A DNA stretch of 64,000 bases from an uncultured Porphyromonadaceae bacterium (GTDB taxonomy: Bacteria > Bacteroidota > Bacteroidia > Bacteroidales > Muribaculaceae), in NCBI GenBank assembly GCA_946553045.1, contig CAMNRO010000003.1, positions 62,001-126,000 on the forward strand, in the 5' to 3' direction. The position numbers and the translations under genes are program-made. A model generated the notes under the pieces. That model worked only from the letters and a program-made list of their open reading frames with translations. It made no database searches and was not told where the DNA came from. Every line of letters begins with the position of its first letter. Position 1 is the stretch's first letter. Below, piece after piece: positions 8,661 through 15,653 of this stretch.

Positions 8661-9518
8661 ATGGCATACCCACAAACTCTTATAGATGAACTCGCCAAAT
8701 ATGGCAAAAGGCCGACCGGCGACATTGAATGGGATAGAGCTGTCCTGCATACGCTTCGGAGTGGAAAAAAGGCTGAGCCTTGGTTGGCTTTGGACAGTAT
8801 AGTGGCTGCGGCTACTAAAGAAATTCAAATAGCCAAAACAAATACTCTTAATCTTGCCGACCAAAACACCTATCAGGCTCACGCTGACTTACTATTGTTC
8901 ATAGCCAACGAGATTGTCCTGAAGCCTCAAAACCGACGTTTTGAAATCGACGAGCATAACAAAGACGTGCTGCGCTTCCTGCTCTATTATTTCAACGGCT
9001 GTCCGCTTGCAGAGGAAGTGTTCCCGGGTCGAGGTTATAAACTGCACAAAAACATCATGCTCCAGGGCAAGAAAGGTGCTGGCAAAACCCTTTTAATGCA
9101 GATATTCAGTGAGTACCTAAAACGCACGAAAAACCCTCGATACTTTGTGAATGTTTCGGTTACTCAAATGGTTAATCACTTCTCGCTACATAACAATATC
9201 GACCTCTACACATACAACGAGGAAGGCTCGGTCGGCTTTCAAATAAAGCCTCATCATCTTTGCCTCAATGATATTGGCGTTGAAAATAGGCCATTCTACG
9301 GTATTGATACGCTCACTGTTGTTGCTGACTTCCTACACGCTCGCAACGAGCTGTGGGCTAATCAGGCAATCAGCGATCAAAAGTTTGCTCACCTCACTAC
9401 CAATCTTGATAATGCTAAATTGGCCGCTATGTTCAGTGCCAAAGATGTCTATGGCCGTTTGGTCGACCGCTTCAAAACTTATAACGTCATTCCCTTAACC
9501 GGCGAGTCGCGCCGATAA
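8661..9518 (+). CDS. AAA+ ATPase, DnaC-like helicase loader
   Basis: GKKGAGKTLLMQ Walker A, HLCLNDIGVE Walker B, downstream of a DUF4373 gene. Confidence 0.75.
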   Translation: MAYPQTLIDELAKYGKRPTGDIEWDRAVLHTLRSGKKAEPWLALDSIVAAATKEIQIAKTNTLNLADQNTYQAHADLLLFIANEIVLKPQNRRFEIDEHNKDVLRFLLYYFNGCPLAEEVFPGRGYKLHKNIMLQGKKGAGKTLLMQIFSEYLKRTKNPRYFVNVSVTQMVNHFSLHNNIDLYTYNEEGSVGFQIKPHHLCLNDIGVENRPFYGIDTLTVVADFLHARNELWANQAISDQKFAHLTTNLDNAKLAAMFSAKDVYGRLVDRFKTYNVIPLTGESRR

Positions 9519-9529
9519 ACCCCAAAATC

Positions 9530-9895
9530 ATGTTTTTAACAATCACATCCATTATCGTTGCCGCCTGTTTCGGCATAGCTTTCACAATCGCGTGTCAGCT
9601 CTCAACCCAAAATGGCAGGTTGCGCTGTAAAATCAAAGAGTTGCGAAGCCGTCTCGATGAAAGCACTCGCACGGCCAAAGATTTATCTCGTAACCTTGAT
9701 AACATCTGCAAGGCTAACGTGTCCGAAGAACCTACCTATATAGTAGTTCATCAGGGCGGCGGTGTAATGGCCGTGTACCGTCGTAGTTTCTGCGATGAAC
9801 ACGAGTATCACACATTCATCAAGAGCTTCACTGATAAAGATATAGAGTTTAATCAGCGTGAGGCCAATGAACTATGCGAAATCCTAAATTCGTAG
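9530..9895 (+). CDS. small membrane-anchored coiled-coil protein
   Basis: 121-aa ORF, N-terminal TM then coiled coil. Confidence 0.55.
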   Translation: MFLTITSIIVAACFGIAFTIACQLSTQNGRLRCKIKELRSRLDESTRTAKDLSRNLDNICKANVSEEPTYIVVHQGGGVMAVYRRSFCDEHEYHTFIKSFTDKDIEFNQREANELCEILNS

Positions 9896-9898
9896 CCT

Positions 9899-10156
9899 AT
9901 GTCAATGAACATGAAAGAGCAAGCGGTCTATCAAACCGCAGACACAAAGATTGAAAATGCTCTCAAGGAAGTCAATAATCCAGTAATTGAATTGTCGCTT
10001 ATCACATCAAGGCTCGTTACTACTTGCCTTAAATGGAGTGGCAGCGATTGGGATAAAGCAATGAAAACTATGGAACTTGCCGCAACGACATGCCGTAAGT
10101 CTATGGAAAATGCGAGAAAATTTTTTGGCGATAAAGCCTTTGTAAAAAATAAATAA
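9899..10156 (+). CDS. hypothetical helical protein
   Basis: 85-aa ORF immediately upstream of the DGR target gene. Confidence 0.55.
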   Translation: MSMNMKEQAVYQTADTKIENALKEVNNPVIELSLITSRLVTTCLKWSGSDWDKAMKTMELAATTCRKSMENARKFFGDKAFVKNK

Positions 10157-10161
10157 TCAAA

Positions 10162-10752
10162 ATGGAACAACCCAGCTTAGAAAACATCAAGGCTGCTTAT
10201 GAAGCCGCCGATGAAAACGGAAAGAAGATGCTTCGCGCACTCTATCCCGACGTGTTTACCCAGCCTAAAAGGGCTGAAAGCAACCGTCCTGTTACCGAAC
10301 GAGTAAAAACCTTTGATGATGCTTGCCACGAACTTGGCGAGGCTCATCCGCTCGTACAGCACCTCAACCTCGTTGAGCATCACTTAGCTGACCACCTCGA
10401 CGGCATGGACGATGTTCTTGCCTACCTCAAAATGCGTATCGTAGTCGCCGCTCTTAATGAGGGCTGGACGCCTGATTGGGGCAACAAGGATGAATACAAG
10501 TGGTATCCGTGGTACTATATTCTCACCGAGGAAGAATACAACGACCTCGACGATGATGCCAAGTGCCGTGTCGTTGGTCGTGCGGGCAGCTCTGCGTATG
10601 CGTATGGCGGTCTCGTTTGCTCGTACGCGAGCTTCGTTTCTTCGAGCTCGGGCACGGGCGGCGGCGCGCGGCTCGCCTTCAAGTCCAAAGAGCTTGCTGT
10701 TTACGCTGGTCAACAGTTCGGCGAATTGTGGGCTTCTTTCCTCATCGGCTGA
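10162..10752 (+). CDS. DGR target protein 1 (remote target, probably intracellular)
   Basis: 196-aa ORF containing VR1: AKCRVVGRAGSSAYAYGGLVCSYASFVSSSSGTGGGARLAFKSKELAVYAGQQF. Confidence 0.9.
   Translation: MEQPSLENIKAAYEAADENGKKMLRALYPDVFTQPKRAESNRPVTERVKTFDDACHELGEAHPLVQHLNLVEHHLADHLDGMDDVLAYLKMRIVVAALNEGWTPDWGNKDEYKWYPWYYILTEEEYNDLDDDAKCRVVGRAGSSAYAYGGLVCSYASFVSSSSGTGGGARLAFKSKELAVYAGQQFGELWASFLIG
10563..10674 (+). repeat. DGR variable repeat VR1
   Basis: 112-nt alignment to the reverse complement of 24689-24800; 17 mismatches, all at template A positions. Confidence 0.95.
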
Positions 10753-10766
10753 AATCATCATCACAG

Positions 10767-10794
10767 GGCCGGCGGCTCCGTCCGCCGGCCTTTT
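10767..10794 (+). terminator. Strong GC hairpin downstream of VR1 gene
   Basis: GGCCGGCGG-CTCCGT-CCGCCGGCC followed by TTTT. Confidence 0.75.
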
Positions 10795-10817
10795 CCTGAA
10801 ACATTCTCTACATCATC

Positions 10818-11156
10818 ATGGAAAATAACGATAAACCACTGTCAACCGACCTCCCCAAAATCAGCGAGAAGGAATTTGACGAGGTTATCAAACTCGCCAT
10901 TAAGACATACGGCAAAGAGGCTCAGACTCAAATGTTGTTCGAGGAAATGGCCGAACTCCAAAACGCACTTTGTAAACTCGCTCGTAATCGTGGCACGGCC
11001 GACCAAGTCTGCGAAGAGATTGCTGACGTAATGATTATGTGCTTACAAATGGCTCAAATCTATGGTTCAAAGCGAGTAGAACAGTGGGCGAATAGAAAAA
11101 TGCTGCGATTGAAAGACCGCCTCAAACATGATACCTCAACTGAAGCGCAGGGCTAA
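10818..11156 (+). CDS. MazG-like nucleotide pyrophosphohydrolase
   Basis: EEMAELQNALCKLARNRG...CEEIADVMIMCLQM. Confidence 0.75.
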   Translation: MENNDKPLSTDLPKISEKEFDEVIKLAIKTYGKEAQTQMLFEEMAELQNALCKLARNRGTADQVCEEIADVMIMCLQMAQIYGSKRVEQWANRKMLRLKDRLKHDTSTEAQG

Positions 11157-11316
11157 CTTGCTCTACCGGCTGCGCCGACACGGAATAACCGCCAACACCA
11201 AAGAGCGGATTATCTTCATTCCTTATGGGGATAATCCGTGGCGGTTTCCGCAGGTGCGCCGCCTCAACCAAGAGTATTATTTCATATTCAATTCATCATC
11301 ACATGAGCAAAATTAA
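11128..11316 (+). CDS. hypothetical small protein
   Basis: 62-aa ORF between mazG-like and methyltransferase genes. Confidence 0.45.
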   Translation: MIPQLKRRANLLYRLRRHGITANTKERIIFIPYGDNPWRFPQVRRLNQEYYFIFNSSSHEQN

Positions 11317-12994
11317 ACTCCTATACATAGACCTTTTTTGTGGTGCCGGTGGAACATCAACGGGCGTTAATTCTGCAAGAATTGACGGCGAACAGTGCGC
11401 TGAGGTAATAGCATGTGTAAATCACGATGCAAAGGCAATCGCATCCCACGCTTCAAACCACCCTGACGCGCTCCACTTCACCGAAGACATAAGAACACTT
11501 GAATTGTCGCCGCTTATTTCTCACGTCAATAAACGCCGAACTGATTATCCTGAAGCATTAGTTGTGCTATGGGCATCGCTTGAATGTACGAATTTCAGCA
11601 AAGCGAAAGGCGGTCAGCCGCGCGATGCAGACAGCCGGACGCTTGCAGAGCATCTATTCCGATACATCGAAGCTCTCGACCCCGATTATATTCAGATTGA
11701 GAATGTCGAAGAATTTATGTCGTGGGGAGATATTGATGAGAACGGCAAACCAATTTCACGCGATAAAGGCCGTGCATATATGCGTTGGGTTGGCAAAGTA
11801 AAGAGTTTCGGCTATAATTTTGAATATCGCATACTCAATGCCGCTGATTACGGGGCCTACACATCGCGCAAAAGATTTTTCGGCATCTTTGCACGACATT
11901 CATTGCCGATAGTCTTTCCTGAGCCGACACACAGCAAGAATGGAGAAACAGGATTATTCGGCTGCATGAAGAAATGGAAGCCGGTGTGTGAAGTGCTGGA
12001 CTTTGAAGATGAGGGCCGGTCTATCTTCCGCGATAAGCCGCTATCTGAAAAGACACTGACGCGCATCTATGCCGGGCTGATTAAGTTTGTCGCAGGCGGT
12101 AAGAAATCATTCCTGGTTAAATATAACTCCGTAAATCAGAAGACCGGCAAATACGTTCCTCCGAGCGTTGATGAACCAAGCCCGACCATAGCAACGCAAG
12201 GGCGGCTTGCCCTTGGTTCCGTGGCTTTTCTTTCAAAACAATTCAGCGGTGCGCCGGATGATAAGAACATAACAGTTGACGGCCCTGCCGGAACAATCAC
12301 GACAATAGACCACCACGCATTTGTATCAGTACATTATGGCAACGGCTTCAATACGTCAGTTGAAGTACCAGCCGCAACGCTCACAACGCATGATAGAATG
12401 GCTCTTGTGCAGACTAATTTTCTTGATATGCAATACGGCAGCAGCAAGCCGTCTTCAGTGGAATCAGTTGCCGGAACTGTAACAACCAATCCGAAGCATC
12501 ATCTTATAACAGTGAAACCGTGGCTCATGGATACCAATTTTGCAAATGTTGGAAGCTCTATTGATGAACCCTCGCGAGTTATCACAGCGAATAGGAAACA
12601 TCACTATCTGATGAATCCTCAGTTTACATCTTCCGGCGGCTCAGTCGATTCTCCGTGCTTTACCCTGATAGCTCGAATGGATAAAATGCCGCCATATCTC
12701 ATTGCAACTGAATCCGGGCAAATCGCTATTGAAATCTACGAATCAGACAGCCCGATGACGGTCAAGATTAAAGAGTTTATGGCACTCTACGGTATCGTTG
12801 ACATCAAAATGCGTATGCTCAAAATTCAGGAGCTGAAACTGATTATGGGCTTCCCTGAAGATTACGTGCTGATTGGCACACAAGCAGACCAAAAGAAGTT
12901 TATCGGCAACGCCGTAGAAGTAACAATCGCAAGAAAAATGTGTGAAGCACTTTGTTCAAAATTGGTTGATAACATAAAAATCAAGAAAGGTTAA
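11303..12994 (+). CDS. C5-cytosine DNA methyltransferase
   Basis: LYIDLFCGAGGTSTGV motif I, SLECTNFS motif IV, QIENVEEF motif VI, FIGNAVEV motif X. Confidence 0.9.
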   Translation: MSKIKLLYIDLFCGAGGTSTGVNSARIDGEQCAEVIACVNHDAKAIASHASNHPDALHFTEDIRTLELSPLISHVNKRRTDYPEALVVLWASLECTNFSKAKGGQPRDADSRTLAEHLFRYIEALDPDYIQIENVEEFMSWGDIDENGKPISRDKGRAYMRWVGKVKSFGYNFEYRILNAADYGAYTSRKRFFGIFARHSLPIVFPEPTHSKNGETGLFGCMKKWKPVCEVLDFEDEGRSIFRDKPLSEKTLTRIYAGLIKFVAGGKKSFLVKYNSVNQKTGKYVPPSVDEPSPTIATQGRLALGSVAFLSKQFSGAPDDKNITVDGPAGTITTIDHHAFVSVHYGNGFNTSVEVPAATLTTHDRMALVQTNFLDMQYGSSKPSSVESVAGTVTTNPKHHLITVKPWLMDTNFANVGSSIDEPSRVITANRKHHYLMNPQFTSSGGSVDSPCFTLIARMDKMPPYLIATESGQIAIEIYESDSPMTVKIKEFMALYGIVDIKMRMLKIQELKLIMGFPEDYVLIGTQADQKKFIGNAVEVTIARKMCEALCSKLVDNIKIKKG

Positions 12995-13350
12995 TGAATG
13001 TATTATCCAACAAACAAGTAAAAACTCGTAAACCTCACTGTTGTGCTTACTGCGGTCGAAAGATTGAAGCCGGAGCAATAGCACGAGTATGGGTATGCGA
13101 GGACGGCGGCGACATTCAGCGCAATTGCGCTCACTTCTTTTGCGACATGGCTGCCACTTTCATTAAAGAATTTGAGCAAGATGAATATATAGACTCTAAC
13201 ATATTCTATGATGACATACACGAATACTACACTGACAACTTAGCCGATGTCTTTACGCCTGAAGAATGGGCAAAATATACACCTGAGGAGCAATGTGGGA
13301 TAATCCTCGGTTGCGAAAACGTATCACCCCAAAGTGATATTCTGATTTGA
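12994..13350 (+). CDS. small zinc-ribbon-like protein
   Basis: CCAYCGRKI...CAHFFC cysteine pattern. Confidence 0.55.
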   Translation: MNVLSNKQVKTRKPHCCAYCGRKIEAGAIARVWVCEDGGDIQRNCAHFFCDMAATFIKEFEQDEYIDSNIFYDDIHEYYTDNLADVFTPEEWAKYTPEEQCGIILGCENVSPQSDILI

Positions 13351-13565
13351 ATATGGATGCACGGCAATTCTTTGAGCGAGTAAAAATCATGCGGCATTTC
13401 CAAAAGGAATATTTCAAAACCCGAAGCCGCACGGCATTACAGCAGAGCAAAGCTCTTGAGCGAGAAATCGACACCGAGATAGACCGAGTAAACAGGCTGC
13501 TCGATTTACCCGAATACAAACGGCCTGAAACACCAAATCTTTTTGATAAAAATGAGACCGATTAA
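13347..13565 (+). CDS. hypothetical protein
   Basis: 72-aa ORF, 4-bp overlap with upstream gene. Confidence 0.5.
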   Translation: MNMDARQFFERVKIMRHFQKEYFKTRSRTALQQSKALEREIDTEIDRVNRLLDLPEYKRPETPNLFDKNETD

Positions 13566-13977
13566 ATTCCGTGGAAAGTCAAAGAACTATATCTCGGAGA
13601 AACAACGATTTGTATATGGCTCTCTATCCTTTTGGGGTGATGGCCGCCTATCAATCCGATGGCGAGTAAAAGGGAGTGATACCGCCTGGAAAACGTGTGG
13701 AGTAATCCCTGAAACTGTTGGGCAATTTATCGGAATTGTTGATAGGAATGGCAAAGAGATTTATGATGGGGACATTATAACTGTAAAAGGTGATTACCCT
13801 CGCGTTGTGCTTTGGGATAAGATGATGTGGGCTTTAATGCCGACTGTGTATTACCACGATGAAGACTTTTGGGTGATGAATTTACAGCATCCGGGGGTGG
13901 ATTGGTGGGAAGAATATGCCGATGAAATTGAAGTTATCGGAAACATATATGATAATCCCGAAATGCTTCAAGATTAA
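13552..13977 (+). CDS. YopX-family phage protein
   Basis: MRPIKFRGKSK...QFIGIVDRNGKEIYDGDIITV...VIGNIYDNPEML. Confidence 0.85.
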   Translation: MRPIKFRGKSKNYISEKQRFVYGSLSFWGDGRLSIRWRVKGSDTAWKTCGVIPETVGQFIGIVDRNGKEIYDGDIITVKGDYPRVVLWDKMMWALMPTVYYHDEDFWVMNLQHPGVDWWEEYADEIEVIGNIYDNPEMLQD

Positions 13978-13988
13978 AAATTAACGCT

Positions 13989-14291
13989 ATGCTAACAACC
14001 TTCCTGAATTTCATTTGGACGCTGGCATGTTCAGTTTTCATCGTCATTGTCTGCTACTCTATTTGGCGGTGGCTCGACAAAAAACGCGGCAACAAAACGA
14101 ATTATTGGGTAACCTATGAATACATGATGTTCGTTCTCGCCAAAGACCATACCGGTGGCTCTTTCAAATTTGAGTCGTGGGAGCGGCTGAAAGCTCTCGG
14201 TGCTGACGGCTGGGAGATAGCTCAAACTATCGAAAGCGACTACGACGGCATTTCATATATCCTCAAACGCGAAACATTTCACCAATCATGA
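13989..14291 (+). CDS. membrane-anchored DUF4177-like protein
   Basis: N-terminal TM; WERLKALGADGWEIAQTIESDYDGISYILKRE. Confidence 0.55.
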   Translation: MLTTFLNFIWTLACSVFIVIVCYSIWRWLDKKRGNKTNYWVTYEYMMFVLAKDHTGGSFKFESWERLKALGADGWEIAQTIESDYDGISYILKRETFHQS

Positions 14292-14608
14292 AGATTTACA
14301 TTTCTCTACCAATCACTGGTCACGACATCGAAACTGTCAAGGCTCGTGCAGCCACTATCAAACAGTTCCTTTCAAGCGAATGGAACGAAGTGATAACCCC
14401 TTTCGATGTATGTCCTGAAACGGATAAGCCATACTCCTATTACTTGGGGCGAGATATAGAAGCCCTGTTAGAGTGCGATGCTGTGTTTATGGCTGACGGC
14501 TGGCAAAGCTCTAAAGGCTGCACCCTTGAATACAACGCCGCAATGCTGTATGGTAAAAACGTTTTCACGGAAATCATGTTGAAAAATTCTAAAACAATAC
14601 TCTTATGA
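14288..14608 (+). CDS. DUF4406-like (nucleoside deoxyribosyltransferase-like) protein
   Basis: MKIYISLPITGHD...DIEALLECDAVFMADGWQSSKGCTLEYNAA. Confidence 0.8.
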   Translation: MKIYISLPITGHDIETVKARAATIKQFLSSEWNEVITPFDVCPETDKPYSYYLGRDIEALLECDAVFMADGWQSSKGCTLEYNAAMLYGKNVFTEIMLKNSKTILL

Positions 14609-14850
14609 ACCAGACTACAACCGTTCTGACCGAGATTGTGGCGTTTATCCTCGGTCGTAAATACTACGCCAACATTATTCACACGAGAGGCACAAACAAA
14701 TGCGAGGTGTCGAGCTTCATTTTCCGCAGCAAGAAAGAGGCCAATGAACACCGGGCTGCTCTTGAAAATAACCTCTCCTATAAGTTTGTGGAAACTGTGT
14801 CGTTCCGTTCACGACACGACTATTCCAACTTAACAACATTCTCTCACTGA
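14605..14850 (+). CDS. hypothetical protein
   Basis: 81-aa ORF overlapping upstream stop. Confidence 0.5.
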   Translation: MNQTTTVLTEIVAFILGRKYYANIIHTRGTNKCEVSSFIFRSKKEANEHRAALENNLSYKFVETVSFRSRHDYSNLTTFSH

Positions 14851-14869
14851 TACATACTATCTTCGCAAT

Positions 14870-15298
14870 ATGCTACATAAACTCATCGCGTGGTGGCGCA
14901 ACCGCCACAACTTCGTGATAATGGACGCGCGCGACAACTCCGTCACATTCTCACATGGCCTGTTCCGTCACATCAAACGTGTGCATGGAGAGTCCGACAT
15001 ACAGCCCAAAGTCTTTGTGTTCTACACACCGGCTACCAAGTGCTATGGCTTCGCTGTCAACGTGCCGCTCGACCAGCCTACGCAGTTGGCCGATATACAG
15101 TACAACTCAAAACACAAGTGCATCGGCTTTGAAAGCCTCAATCCCACTGTCGCAAAGATGCTATATGATTACGGAGTTGCCCGGTTTATGAAGCCCTGCA
15201 AGCTCACTATTACGACACAAGTCACGCCGCAAGGTCGTGTCTATTTCCAAATCGAGAGGCCGCATGAAAAGTTTACTCGGAATAACTCGTCGCTCTGA
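14870..15298 (+). CDS. hypothetical protein
   Basis: 142-aa ORF. Confidence 0.6.
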   Translation: MLHKLIAWWRNRHNFVIMDARDNSVTFSHGLFRHIKRVHGESDIQPKVFVFYTPATKCYGFAVNVPLDQPTQLADIQYNSKHKCIGFESLNPTVAKMLYDYGVARFMKPCKLTITTQVTPQGRVYFQIERPHEKFTRNNSSL

Positions 15299-15653
15299 CG
15301 TTATCTTTCGCGCCGACGGCCGCTTCGACCTAACGTCTCGTGTTGTCCGTGCGCTCGGCATATCCCCCGGTGATGTGGTGGACGTGTTGAGCGACGGCAG
15401 CGAATACTACCTGTATGTGGCCAGTCATGCCGAAAATACTTCCTGTGGTCGTTTCGAGGCTCAGGTTTATTTGTCTAAACCCAAAGGCGGCGGTCTGCAC
15501 TTTCGCGGAACGTCGTCGCGATTGTGTAAAGCAATGCTGGCAGTCTGCGGCGCAGTTAATAAGGCTGCGCTCCCGTGTGGAAACGTAACCGTTGATAGTC
15601 AAGGCCGAAAACTCTTGCCTATTATTGTACGATTAAATCTCGCCGAAAAATGA
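15264..15653 (+). CDS. hypothetical protein with AbrB/SpoVT-like segment
   Basis: RFDLTSRVVRALGISPGDVVDVLSDGSEYYLYVA. Confidence 0.5.
   Translation: MKSLLGITRRSDVIFRADGRFDLTSRVVRALGISPGDVVDVLSDGSEYYLYVASHAENTSCGRFEAQVYLSKPKGGGLHFRGTSSRLCKAMLAVCGAVNKAALPCGNVTVDSQGRKLLPIIVRLNLAEK

Noticed and set aside
9899-10156. 85-aa helical protein as a possible Avd accessory factor
   Set aside because: Too short and not clearly basic or four-helix; adjacency to VR1 alone is not enough to call it.
10457-10828. + strand ORFs 10457-10828 and 10563-10799, and - strand ORF 10384-10764, over the VR1 gene
   Set aside because: Off-frame shadows of the VR1 target; arginine/alanine-rich because of the GC-rich repeat.
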